Below the pieces are notes generated by a model, which did not search any database, was not told the origin of the DNA, and was given only the letters and a program-made list of their open reading frames with translations. This document shows positions 1 through 10,940 of a stretch of 64,000 nt of DNA, piece by piece (positions within the stretch are counted from its first letter, which is position 1; each line of letters opens with the position of its first letter). The translations under genes and the position numbers were made by a program. This DNA is from Auriscalpium vulgare (Eukaryota; Basidiomycota; Agaricomycetes; Russulales; Auriscalpiaceae), in assembly GCA_019915015.1 (NCBI GenBank), contig JAHBBC010000003.1:1798001-1862000 (forward strand). Reading direction: 5' to 3'.

Positions 1-3000
1 TTCATCTTGTCCGACGACGTCTGGCTCCAGTATACCGCGGGCAGGCCTGAAGTTGCCGCTTGGAGGCGCGCTCGCTACATGTCAGATAGGCTTCTCACCG
101 CGCGGGCCAATTGCAACATCCCGAGAGGGCGCAGCGCATACCGCAGCGTCGCGACCCTCGAAGTCGGATTCACATCCTATAGCCGACATCATCATCCACG
201 TCTCAGCCTCATCCATCTCACGCAAATATGAATGCCAATCCCATCACCGCAAACAAATTCGCTGATGGTGAGCGCATTGCTCAGCGGCGGCGCGCGATTG
301 GCTGCGTGCGCCCGGCCAATGGGCGTGCGCGCGGGACCTACGCGGACCCACGGCGCAGAGCAGAACCTGTCTTCTGTAGCCACGCGCGTTCGCATTCGCA
401 TTCCCACTCGCGTGGCGTCGATTCATCTCTGCGCGGCCCAGGCTGTGGCATGTATCCAGTATGCATTCTCCACGCTGTTTTCATTTGCGGGTGGCCTGGC
501 CTGGTGTCGCGGAAGCAGAGGGCGGTGCGCGGCGTGGCTTTCATGCTCATTTTAAGCTGTTCATTTTCGCGGAAGGTCCGGCCGCCTGCGCGATGCATGG
601 ATAATGCAATGCAGCCGGGGTGTGGGTGGAGGTGCGTGGCTGCAGATTCACGTCGGGGGCTGTGCGCGGCGGGTCTGCTGACGGTGCGAGTGGGCTGGCT
701 GCGCTGGACATGGGCGGTCAGATGCTCGGCGGCCTCACCTCGAGTCGCGTCCGAGGCGGCCGTCGTGCAGAGCTGTGAGCGTGCGCGGCGGTGCTCGCGA
801 CTCCGCCGGCGCTTCTAGACTGTGGTATGCGCCCGATGCGTCGCACGGCAGAGGGATAGGCGTTGCGCTGGATAGGGCTGAGCGTGGTGGCGATCCGGGG
901 CCGCATCGACGTCTTCTCGTTCGTCGACGCCGATCGACGCGCGGACCTTCTCGCCCAAATGCAAACGCCACTTCCACTTGCCGCCGCACGGACCCTGCAG
1001 CTGACGTCTGCTCGCGTCCAGCTGTCCCGCCCAAGTCAAATTCGCCCCGCTAAGCGTGCCATGCGTCGCGTCGTCGAATACTACCCATCTTTGCCGCTCG
1101 CAAGACGCCGTCGCGCCGTAAGCAGCACCCCCGAGCCATCCCAGAGCCGATCCGCAAAAGGCGACGGCTCGCGTGCCCCGGCGAACAAACCAACGCGCCG
1201 CGCAAGCGAGCGTGCGTGCAGGGCTGCGGCACCCCCATCGCGCGCGAAATCTGCATCTGCGCCTCGTGATCGGGCGGGGACGCCTCCGTCGGGGACTCGG
1301 GGTCGCGTACGTCGTCGCGCTCGACGCGGCAGCGATCAGCGCGCCGTGCCTGTCCGCGCCGCCGCACGCGCCGCGGCCCTGATCTGCTGGACGCTGCGAG
1401 AAGAGCTCGCGGCTGCCGCTGTGCATGCCACACGTTGGCGGGAGGGACGGTGGCAGAGAAGACGCGTTCGTTCGCTCGGGAAGCCCGGCGCGGGGTTACG
1501 TTGACGCTTCTCGTCGAGAAATGCGGGGTAAACAGGCATGGATCAGCGTTCTAGCCCAATCGGGCCGCGCGGCCCCAGCTTATCGGGCGCGGCACGTAAC
1601 CACCGCCTTCGGCCGCACGCCCCGATCGGCGTCGCGCACGCTGATCGCGACAGCTCGCCTCGACGCTGGAGGATACTCGGCGCACGTTTTCTGCACAGAT
1701 TTTCCACGATTTGGCCAGAGGCGGCGCGAGGCGGCGGCGCGCGGTCAGCTGGCCGCGCGCCCATCACTACTCATCATCATCATCCTCCCATCACGGCGTA
1801 AATACTGTACACATGGATCCACATCTCCGGCAAAGGCGCTGCGCACGGACCACCGCGGCATCCGCACCCCGGCCGCCCACCTTGGACGTTTGAACTCGCC
1901 AGCACGCGAGATGACTGGAGAATTCCCCTCTTGTGCATACAGGTCCTTTGCCCGGCACAGCACGAGGCGATGACGGCGACGGTCATCTGCGCGCGCCCTG
2001 CGCCCCGCAGACGTAAACGCGTCATGCCCGTGCGTCCGGGGTGCGTCTGTGTGCGTGTGGGCATCGCGCAGCCCGCGCGGGCGCGGATCCAGGCTACGGG
2101 GCGCAGACGACACCTGCCACCGAGCGCGGTACTCACTTACATGCATACATACATGGCAAGCATGTGGCCATGGGATGGGTACGGGTGGGTATGTCATCCT
2201 CTCGCGTCCCGGCCGTGGTCGTCATGGAAGGGCAGACGCGTACGTACGTGCGCGCAGATCGCCACGCGACACCCCGCCCGAGGTGCGTCTCGTCTCGTCT
2301 TCGCGGGCGAGGCGCCATGCGTGTGCATGTGAGGGGAGCGTGGGGAGGAGGGAGGGAGATGCCGACGAGCCCGGCGAGGCGCCCACCGCGCCCTGTAAAC
2401 CTAAGCTGTAACACGAACAGTCAGCACACGTCGCGCGCTGCCGGTGCGGCGTGCGTACCTGTGCCTCTCTCTTTCTTTGCTCCCGGGATCATAAGTACGC
2501 GCGGCAGCGATGTTGCTTCCACGGGTGTGCAGCGCGCCACGACGCGGCAGCGCTATGATGTCGGCGGCGCGCCCAGCGGTCGTCATGGCGCGCGCCGCTG
2601 TCGGGTTTGGCAATCGCAGGGATGGCGCAGCTGCGCGTGCATTCTCCGGCGGCGTCCAGGCCACGGAACGCGTGCGCCTGCATTGCCAGGTTGACGCAGA
2701 CGACGCGCGCACTGGCACTGGCAGTTCGTCGCAAAACGGATGCGGGACGTCGTGCGCTGGCGTGCGTGGGGACGCGGACGCACGCACGCGCTTAGGCCCC
2801 GGAGCCCCGCTGGTGCCTGCCTACTAATACCCCACAGTCCTTCGACGCTGCTTGGTCGCCCGCACGCGGACGGATGGCAGCGGGCTCGGAGCGGAGGAGA
2901 CCTGCGTGGGCCATCATATGCATGCACGTCGGAACTGCGGACTTTGCGCTGGCTGGCGGCTGTTCCGTGCATATGCGTGCTTCTCCTCCTTCCATCCGCG

Positions 3001-6000
3001 CGGGCGAGGCGGCGAGGCGGCGCGAGGCGGCCTTGGCGGGCGCGGTGTTTCCGGGCGCGAGGGCGAGGTGGTGTTTGTTGGGTGGATGGGTGGATGGCGC
3101 CTGGCGTGTGTCGCAGCGCCGGATGGACGCCGGCGCTGTCAGGCGCGGCGAGGGCCGGCCAGGGCGGCGCTGTGTGGCATGTGGTAGGAGGTATGTGGGC
3201 AGGTGGGCAGGGCAATGCGCAGATGACACAGATATCGATGCCCAGATAGAATTCGCATTCATACGCTTAGTAGATCGACCGAGTATACCAGCTGGCGGGC
3301 GGCCGTGTATTTGGGTTTTTGGTCCAGCGCGGGGGGTGATACACGGATGGATGGATGATACATGCACGGGCGCGGCCGTGATGGACATAATGCGGGGTAG
3401 CGGGGCCCTGGAGGACGATGCACGATGGCGGTGTCGGCGCTCCGATGCACTTACCATGCATGCTCCGATGCGGGGCCGCCACCGCCCGTCCACGTTCCAC
3501 CATGCGGGGTATCCGCATTCCATGCGCCGACGCCGTGTGCGAGTGCCTGCACGTCTGTCAGGTAGTGAGGAAACCAAGTTTAATTGCTTGCAACGTGCGC
3601 TCTAGGACATCGTCGGTGCGGGACGACGATAGGGTCAATCGTCCTCGTCCTCGTCCTCTTCCCCTTCCTCGTCCCCGCTGCTCTCTTCAACCGGACTATT
3701 CGTCTCTCCATCCCAGCACAGCTCGCCAACGAACGGCTCCAAGCCGTCAACTTGGTCCTCACATACCTGGCAGTGCAAAAGCGACAGCGTCTTGAGACCC
3801 ATCTTGTGCCCACGGCGCAGACGGAGCGCCGTCGTCAGCACATCCACCACCGGCACCCCTTCCAACGTCGCGCCATCCGTGATGTTGATGTTTGTGATGT
3901 CCAGATGCTCGAGCATCGGGAAGAGGATGCGAGAGTGCGGGCCGCTCTGTGGTGTGGCAGCGTCGGGCTGCAGAGGATGCGCCAGCGCTTCGATGAGCGT
4001 CGGCTCGGCCGCCACGGCGAGGTCCCGCACCGCGCCAGCCTGGCCAAACATCTCCGCCCACGGTTCACCCCCCGCCACGTCCAATTCCCTCCCGAACTCC
4101 AGCTGGAGTGTCTGCAGGCGCCGCATCGGCAGAGCGCCCGCTATGGCGCGTACCGTAGACAGCGGGACACCCGGCCAGTCGGGCTCGAAGTCCCCCCAGG
4201 ACATGTCGACGGAAAAATCGCGCGCGTCCCACTCAAGGCCGTCGATGGCGACGTTTTCGATCTGCGCGTCCACGGAGACCCGCGGTGTGCCGGTAGCGCT
4301 GGTCTCGATCTTGAGCGCGCATGGGGGAGCAGGGGCGGACCGGAGGTGCGCCGCCGCGAGGGCGAAGGCCGCGACGCACTCGTCGCTCGCCGCGCTGCTG
4401 GAGACGCACCGGACGCGCAATTTCGCGACGGGGGGCAGGCGGATGTGGCCGAGCGCCGCGGACACGTCGACAGCGCGTCCCGCCAGCACGACGCGGACTA
4501 GGCGCGGAAGCGCGACAGCGCGGCGCTGCTGGTAGCTGTCGGGCGCGGGCAGGCAGTGCTCCAGGGCAAGGACCTCGAGCGCAGGGCTTGCGGCGAGGAA
4601 ATCGAGGAAGGCGTCGGGGCGCGGGTGCGGCGCCGGCTCGCCCTGTTCAGCCACGTATGGGGAGAATTGGAGGCTGAGGTGTGTGAGCGGGCTCCGCGGG
4701 AAACACGTCCACGCGAACGCGCATCGCTGCACCGTCACGCTCCGCAGACGGCCCGCGCGCCCGTCGAACAGCGCAGTGAGCGCAGGCATGTGCACCGCGA
4801 GGTAGAGCTCCTCGAGCGCAGGGGCCGGCGCGGCGAGGATCGGCGCGACGCCCTGCGCCCCGTTCGCGGGGCTCCGAATGACCTTGAGCGCGGTGATCTG
4901 GGCACAGTGCGCGAGGATCAGCGCGTTGGTCTCGGGCTGGTAGTAGTCGGATGTCTGCGTGAGCGCGAGCGGCGCGCCGCGCGCGCGCGCGAGCATCTCG
5001 CGCCCCAGCGTCTTTCCCACCTCGTTGAACGCGATGGTGCCCCACAGCGTGGGGTCGCCGAGCGCGGACGCGCGCCAGCTGCGGCACACGTGTGTCGCGG
5101 ACTCGATCCAGCCCAGGAGAGGCGGGACGCCCCAGCGCGACGGCGGGTCCGCGAGCGCCAGGTATTTGAAGATGTGCGCGAGGACTTCGGGCGGGAGGGT
5201 GAAGATGGGGGCGTCGGTTGTCGAGCACGATGGGAGGAGCGGCGCGGTCATGGAGGCGAGGTGTTCGTCCGCAGAGGTAGAGTCGGCCCTGCAACGTCGC
5301 GATGCTCAGCCTCAATACTGACAGGATGCGGAAAGAGGCTCAGGCTGAGGGACACACCTCTCTTGTATCAGTATGTCGTGGATTTCTGTGCTGCTGGCCG
5401 CCGGGTATGTACACGTAGTGGTTAAAGGACGACGCGAGGCGCGGTCGGGCGAAATTCGCGGTCCGCCTCGGCTGGCTCTGCACCCTGGACCCGCGTCACC
5501 TTCGAGCTCCTCCGTGCGGCGCGGACACTTTCCACCCTCAAGCTTCAAGAACGAGCTGGACTCAGAACTAGCAGGGCCGCGCTGTGCATGCGGTAGGCAT
5601 TGTGCGCAGCGGGCAGGGCAGATGCGCAGGTGACCCGATACCCAGGAACGATACCCTAGGAACTTAGTACACAGATCGCCCGAGCGCGAGGGGAATGGGA
5701 GCGCGATGCCTAGGCCCTACACGGCTGGCAGATGGAAAGCTGGGGAGCGTGACAACATGCACGCGTCGACGGATAAGTATGATGCGGGGCAGCGGGGCCC
5801 GGAGAACTGCAGTACTGTCACAAGCGGCGGTGCCGGCGCTCCGGCGACGTCGATGCACTTACCATGCATGCCCCGCACGCCACTCCATGCACGCGCCGGT
5901 ATTCGGGACGGGCAGTCCAGGCGCAGAATCCACACATGCCTGTACATACTATCAGCCTGCCAGGAGTCGGAAGTGCGAATGGATCAGGCGCGGCAAGCGG

Positions 6001-6080
6001 TTGCGAGCCTGAGGCGCGCGATGCGGACTTGGCGGGATGGCGGTGGGGTCGTTCCAGGGATGAGTTGAGGTGAGATGGGT
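1..6080 (+). repeat. Left arm of a ~6 kb inverted segmental duplication
   Basis: Read on the plus strand, this stretch matches the reverse complement of about 23690-29690 as a collinear series of blocks separated by indels. Examples are the region at 1750-1930 against 26650-28140, 2740-3230 against 25190-25690, 3270-3500 against 24960-25180, and 5660-5960 against 23890-24250. The arm is GC-rich and, apart from the F-box gene, has no protein-like reading frame; the many overlapping ORFs have arginine/alanine-rich shadow composition. It also contains an internal diverged repeat: a roughly 100 bp module ending in the motif ATGCACTTACCATGCATG occurs near 3380-3470 and again near 5780-5870. The left boundary lies beyond the window. 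Confidence 0.85.
3635..5251 (-). CDS. F-box protein with LRR-like C-terminal region (F-box copy 1, intact)
   Basis: A 538-residue open reading frame. Near the N-terminus is an F-box-like segment (TLPPEVLAHIFKYLAL, then GWIESATHVCRSW), the module that binds Skp1 in SCF ubiquitin ligases. It is followed by leucine-spaced repeats such as LTHLSLQF and LEVLALEHCLP, and an acidic tail (SSGDEEGEEDEDEDD). At least five other copies or relics of the family lie in this window. By comparison with the copy at 50518, the true protein may have a short upstream exon ending near 5358, with the intron acceptor near 5290. The expected upstream ATG is not seen there (ATA instead), so I keep the ATG at 5251. It sits inside the left duplication arm; the right arm has lost the body of this gene. 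Substrate unknown. Confidence 0.88.
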   Translation of the reverse strand: MTAPLLPSCSTTDAPIFTLPPEVLAHIFKYLALADPPSRWGVPPLLGWIESATHVCRSWRASALGDPTLWGTIAFNEVGKTLGREMLARARGAPLALTQTSDYYQPETNALILAHCAQITALKVIRSPANGAQGVAPILAAPAPALEELYLAVHMPALTALFDGRAGRLRSVTVQRCAFAWTCFPRSPLTHLSLQFSPYVAEQGEPAPHPRPDAFLDFLAASPALEVLALEHCLPAPDSYQQRRAVALPRLVRVVLAGRAVDVSAALGHIRLPPVAKLRVRCVSSSAASDECVAAFALAAAHLRSAPAPPCALKIETSATGTPRVSVDAQIENVAIDGLEWDARDFSVDMSWGDFEPDWPGVPLSTVRAIAGALPMRRLQTLQLEFGRELDVAGGEPWAEMFGQAGAVRDLAVAAEPTLIEALAHPLQPDAATPQSGPHSRILFPMLEHLDITNINITDGATLEGVPVVDVLTTALRLRRGHKMGLKTLSLLHCQVCEDQVDGLEPFVGELCWDGETNSPVEESSGDEEGEEDEDEDD

Positions 6081-6234
6081 GCGCCGAGACGAGACAAGTG
6101 AGAGGAACCACAACGGGCTACGGCAACGGAGATCTTGGGCGTGGTGTGGACGGAGAGCGCGAACTCGATATCGGTGCGCCGCTTGTTGAAAAGATCGATA
6201 AACGATGAGCTAGTTTGGCGTCCCAGAGCGGGCC

Positions 6235-6475
6235 GAGCGGTTAGAAGCCGGGGTGCGCATCGTGCGGATGCGGGGTGCCCGGGTACAGCAGCTGCGGCTA
6301 GACGGGCTCGGGGGAGTCGCGCGGGGTGCCAGCCTTCTTGCTCGCACTGTGTGGCCCCGAGGCGATCTGCGAAAGCGTCTGCGGTCTGCGGGTCTTGCGA
6401 GGTCTTGCGCTTAGTGAACTTCCTCTACGCGATGACCCAGGTGAGCAGATACAAAGACGAGCGTCAGTCACGAGC
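6235..6475 (-). pseudogene. Antisense fragment of the H15-domain gene (39.3-41.1 kb)
   Basis: The reverse complement of this segment matches about 40411-40640 of the H15-domain gene: intron 1 of that gene, then the exon coding TRRPQTLSQIASEP and the stretch around LSYPGTPYPHDAYPGF. Intron sequence is retained, so the copy arose from DNA rather than from mRNA. An in-frame stop has appeared after the PGF motif. It abuts the truncated F-box copy 2 and lies antisense to it, so it cannot supply that gene with a coding 5' end. Confidence 0.75.
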
Positions 6476-7497
6476 GTGCATCCGATGTCTTTCTCGACCT
6501 CCTTGCCGCCCTCCCCGCGCTGGAGGTCCTTTCTCTCGAGCACTGCCTTCCTCCATCTTCAGTCTACAAGGACCCCCGTCCGGTCACCCTACTCCATATC
6601 GCCGAGGTCACTCTGGCAGGTAGAGCTCCTGACGTGTCAGCTGCTTTGAATAACATCAAATTCCTTGCTTCCTCGAGATTGAAGCTGGCCTGCTTTTCCA
6701 CCGCTGCTACGGAGAACGAGTGCATGGCGGCCTTCTCCTTGGGTGCGGCGCATCTCAATTCTCGCGGTGCCTTAACCATCCGAACACTCAGAATTCAGGA
6801 CCTAGACCACATAGTTTCCTCGCATCTATCGTCGGTGCGCATCGCGCTGTACGAGGAGCGTCTGCCAATCCCAACCCACCAGACCCCTATTTCTCTCATG
6901 CCGGACCTCTCCTTCTCACTGTTCTGGCGCCCGAATGTGGCGCTAGATGACAACGGTGACGCGGGGCTGGTGTATGGTGTCCCGCTCTCTGTCCTACGAC
7001 AAGTCGCCGGTGCCTTCCGATTAAAGGACTTGCAGACACTTTCCCTGGAAGTTACGTGTCCGGAGTGGACAACTGCAGAAGCATGGCACGAGACTTTCGG
7101 TCAATGTGGAGGCTTGCTTAACCTGTGCGTCAAGAGCAATGTGGCTATCCACCTCTTCCGTGCGTTAGTTCGGCTCAATGATCACCCTCCCAAGGCAAAG
7201 TCAAAGAGGCGGCGGCGGCGGCGGGGCGCAGACGATTGGTTCTTGTTCCTCAAGCTCAAGTCGCTCCGAATCGGTGATGTCAAATTCGAGAAATACTACA
7301 AGCCAATGGAGACGGTTTTTGATGTTTTTGAGACCGCCCTCCGCCAGCGGCGAAGCACAAAAAACATGAGCGTCGAGGAATTGACTCTATATATACGGTC
7401 AGTAACTGCCAACCAAATGATCGCGCTAGAGAAGCTGGTGGACAAATTTGACTACGATGATATGATAGGTTATTATCATACAGACTACCAACTCTGA
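6475..7497 (+). pseudogene. 5'-truncated F-box/LRR gene (F-box copy 2)
   Basis: From about 6478 the plus strand codes the LRR half of an F-box family protein (FLDLLAALPALEVLSLEHC, then KLACFSTAATENECM, then CPEWTTAEAWHETFGQCGG) and ends at TDYQL. It is clearly paralogous to the C-terminal 60 percent of F-box copy 4 (48167-50073). There is no F-box domain: upstream of 6475 the sequence switches abruptly to an antisense piece of another gene. An internal ATG at 6634 gives a 287-residue frame. No plausible promoter plus F-box exon is visible, so I call it a truncated relic, although the remaining frame is uninterrupted, which suggests recent truncation or residual expression. Confidence 0.75.
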
Positions 7498-8219
7498 GGA
7501 CGAGGACGATTAATATAAACCATATTGGTTCTGATGTGAGTTTTATTTTGACCACGCAACCAGCCGGTATGCGCATACAGATCACACAGCGACATGCTTA
7601 TCATCAAATTGCCCACTCTGGCTGCTGCCAAATATTGCACTGATTTGTTTTACCGTACGTGGACTTCCTTGTGCGACGCACAATCCAGCCTAGATGTTGC
7701 GAAAAGGCATAGTACTCACTGCCGGGGCCTCTAGAGCCAGCGAGTGACAGTGATATATTAATATGATAGGCGAACTTGGGCAGTAACCGCCCGCATGGCG
7801 CAAACGTCAGATCGATTTGCAGCGGGAGAGTTGCTGGGATATTATTTCGCTGCCGCTGTGCAGTTTCCTAGCGGTAGATGTATAGCTGGATGACAAATGA
7901 CAGAGCACTCGATTTTCTTGCGCCTCGTAGTGAGACTCTCTTAGTACCTAAGTGACGTTGATACCTAGCGCGCTGTATAGCTAGTAACCTTTGCCACGCC
8001 AGAGGTCGCCAACTCGTTTGTGGCAACGTTACGGCGTGTTTCTGTCAGAAGAGAAGAAAGAAACACAAAAGTCCACCGACACGTGACGCAGAGAACATGA
8101 TCCCGTGACGCTCGCCACAAATTGCAGATTTTGCGCTCGTCGTTGTTCTCGATGTTATCGCCATCGCTTTCTTTCCCTCCCCCATACCCGCCTGCCTTGA
8201 CTCCGCACCCCCCGCCCTA
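7498..8219. other. Intergenic, presumed RanGAP promoter
   Basis: This stretch is AT-richer than its neighbours and has no protein-like frame. The 5' flank of the RanGAP gene includes a pyrimidine-rich tract just before the start codon (about 8170-8215), as is common before fungal start sites. I see no specific regulatory site. Confidence 0.4.
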
Positions 8220-9535
8220 ATGTCCTCCTCCCCGCATCACCCCGCCGACCCGCGGATATTCGACATCAGCGGGCGCAAGCTGCGCCTCGACACACGGGCC
8301 GACGTCGACACGCACCTCGCGGGGCTGGACGTCGAGCGCGTCGAGGAGATCTACCTCGCGGAGAACACCATCGGCGTCGACGCCGCGCGCGCGCTCGGCG
8401 ACCTGCTCGCGCGCACGAAGAAGCTGCGGGTCCGCCCCCTCCCCCGTCCTCCCTCTCACCGACGAACGCTCACGCTGATCCACAGGTCGCCGGGCTCTCA
8501 GACATCTTCATCTCGCGCACGATCGACGAGATCCCCGCCGCGCTCACCGCGCTGTGCGAGGCGCTGCGCGGGCACCCCACGCTCGTCGAGCTCAACCTCA
8601 ACAACAACGCGCTCGGCGGGCGCTCGACGCACCCGCTCGTCCCGCTCCTCACGCACACGCCGCTGCAGGTCCTCAAGCTGAACAACTGCGGCCTCGGGCC
8701 CGAGGGCGGCGCGGAGGTCGCCAATGCGCTGCTCGCCGCGACGCAGGACGGCCGGGCGAGCGCGCTGCGCGTGCTCGTCGTCGGGCGCAACCGCCTGCAG
8801 GACGGCTCCGCGCGCGCGTGGGGCGCCGCGCTCGCCGCGCACACGCACCTCCAGAAGGTCAAGCTCGCGAACAACGGCATCCGCGAGGCGGGCGTCGCCG
8901 CGGTCCTCGCCGGGCTCGCCCCGTGCGCGGACCTGCGCCACCTGAACCTGCGCGACAACAACGCCGTCGACGTCGACAACGCGGGCGACCCCGCGCGCGG
9001 CGGCGCGGCGGTCGCCGCGCTCCTGCGCAGCGCGCCGCGGCTTGAGTTCCTCGACCTGTCGGACAGCGGGCTGGGGCGGGAGGGCGTGCTGGCGCTGGTG
9101 CGCGCGCTGCCGGGCGCGCGCGCGCTGCGGCGGCTGCTGCTGGAGAACTGCGACATGGACGAGGGCGTGTACGAGGCGCTCGCGGGTGCGCTGCCGCCGC
9201 GGCTCGCGACGCTGGGCCTCGCGGCGAACGAGGAGCTGGAGTGCGCGGCCGTGGAGGGCATCGTGGAGGTGCTGGAGGCGCGCGGGGGGCGCGTGGTGCT
9301 GGACGACGATGACGATGAGGAGGATCTGCAGGACAACGAGCTGGACCAGGCGAAGGAGACGGTGTTTTTGGCGGGGGGGCCGGCGGACGCGGAGGAGCCG
9401 GTGAAGGAGGACGAGGACGAGGCGGAGAAGACGGGGGTGCAGCCGGAGCAGGAGGGGGTGCAGCCGGCTGTGGACGTGGACGATCTGGTCGCGGGACTGG
9501 AGGCGCTCAAGGTGAAGGACGCAGGCGATGCGTAG
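8220..9535 (+). CDS. RNA1: Ran GTPase-activating protein (RanGAP/Rna1)
   Basis: Two exons, 8220-8429 and 8486-9535, separated by a 56 bp intron, give a 419-residue protein. The family activates GTP hydrolysis by Ran on the cytoplasmic side of the nuclear pore and so drives nucleocytoplasmic transport. The protein has the RanGAP-type leucine-rich repeat series. After the splice it reads VAGLSDIF..R..DEIP, the conserved block containing the arginine known from yeast Rna1, and then successive repeats LVELNLNNNALG, LQVLKLNNCGLGPEGG, LRVLVVGRNRL and LEFLDLSDSGLG. A strongly acidic tail follows (DDDDDEEDLQDNELDQ), as in fungal Rna1. The length is close to the roughly 390-410 residues of yeast homologues. 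The gene is convergent with the FKBP12 gene and third-position GC is extreme. Confidence 0.92.
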
Positions 9536-10286
9536 ATGTGTGGTCACGGTGTCGTCATTTGCTGTGTGTACTAATGGGCGCTATACCCGGGACATGAATT
9601 AGATTGATGGGTTGTACTTCGGAGCTTCATGTGGGATATGAATACGGCACTACTGTAACGTTGAACGGTTCCTCTGAGGCCACGCTGGCCACCTGGCGGT
9701 CGTGACGACCTGCCATCGGGGGTGGATCTTGCTTCAAGCTGTGAGCTCGGAGTTCCAACTTCGGGCCCTTGCAACTCTCTCTTATCGTTTTCTCCGCTAT
9801 TATGCAAGCTACAGGCCGCACTACATGGCCAGCGTTTGCGACTCGTCGCTCCCTTTCTCTAGCATGGGCCTTGCGTGATCGCTGCCATGGCCGTCCTCCT
9901 CAACTGCATGGCGGCTTCTGACTACAGCATCCTCTGGGATATATTCTTTGCGGGTCGCATGCAGTGACGATGGCTGTCTTTGCCTTTAGTACAATCGATG
10001 GGGTGGTGCATGATATTCTGATGTGGTATGGATCGGGATCGGGAGTCGGAAACGGACGGAGCCGAGGGCGAGATGGGCGTGGGTGCGTTATCTGCGGTGT
10101 GATCTACGCACGATCGCGCTGGGGTCGCAGGGATATGTGGGCCAGCGTCCGTGGAACATCGCATCAGAAGCCGAAGCCTGCAGTAGTACAGAGAGGAAAA
10201 TATGTCACACAGAGAACCGCCCAGAGAACATGTCCGACCAGACGAGCCTAATCCGCCGCCGCCCGCCCCGCCCCGCCCCGCCCGCC
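9536..10286. other. Intergenic between convergent RanGAP and FKBP12 genes
   Basis: Both neighbouring genes end into this stretch, so it should hold two 3' ends. No coding potential is recognised; frames here are short and unlike known proteins. Confidence 0.4.
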
Positions 10287-10940
10287 CTACTTGCCCACGA
10301 TGTCCATCAGCTCCACCTCGAACTGCAGCGTCGAGTTCGGCGGGATCACAGGTGGGAACCCGCGCGCGCCGTATGCCTGCCATGCACGCGCGAGCCGGTC
10401 AGCCAGCAGTCACGCCGAGGCGGGAGGCACGCACATAATCCGGCGTCACGATCAGGTTGGCTTTTGTGCCGCGCGACAGCTGGGGGACACCTGATCGCAT
10501 CGATAATCAGATGCGCACGGGCGGGCGGGCGGGCAGCGGAATGGAGTGGGGAATGGAACGCTGCGGGGAATGGAATGGAGGGGGCGGGGGCGCGCACACA
10601 CCTTCGTCCCAGCCCTTGATGACCTTCCCCTTTCCGATTTCCGTGACGAATGGCGCGCCCCTGCGGGCGTGTGCGCGGGTCAGCAACGGGTGCAGCGGAG
10701 CGCGGGCGCGGGGCGTACCGATCCCGACTCGAGTCGAACTTCTTGCCGTCCATGAGGGTGCCGACGTAGTGGATGGTGACGGTGTCTGGCGGGCGGTGAG
10801 CGGGTGCGGGGGCGGAGGAGAGAGGAGACTGACCGCCGGGCTGGGGGTAGTGCTTTCCATCTCCCGGGGTGATGACTTCTACTGTGACGCCCTGCGGGGG
10901 GTGAGCGGGTGTGTGTGGCGTGAGCGTGGACGCGCACCAT
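10287..10940 (-). CDS. FPR1: FKBP12-type peptidyl-prolyl cis-trans isomerase
   Basis: Six exons on the minus strand: 10938-10940, 10834-10891, 10719-10785, 10602-10660, 10435-10490 and 10287-10376. All phases join to a 110-residue protein. FKBP12 catalyses proline isomerisation and is the cytosolic receptor for FK506 and rapamycin. Diagnostic blocks are [31 protein letters not shown], then [26 protein letters not shown] and [15 protein letters not shown] at the C-terminus. The active-site residues of the family (the Y of HYVG, the F and D of KKFDSS, the V-I of GKVIKGW, the Y of PDYAYG) are present. Exon 1 consists of the ATG alone; the 46 bp intron starts directly after the start codon and the acceptor CAG restores GVTV. 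The gene has no targeting signal. Confidence 0.94.

Noticed and set aside
1..3600. Many long overlapping ORFs in the duplication arms
   Set aside because: They overlap on both strands and in all frames, and are Arg/Ala/Pro-rich. They are not conserved in frame between the two arms, which carry many indels.
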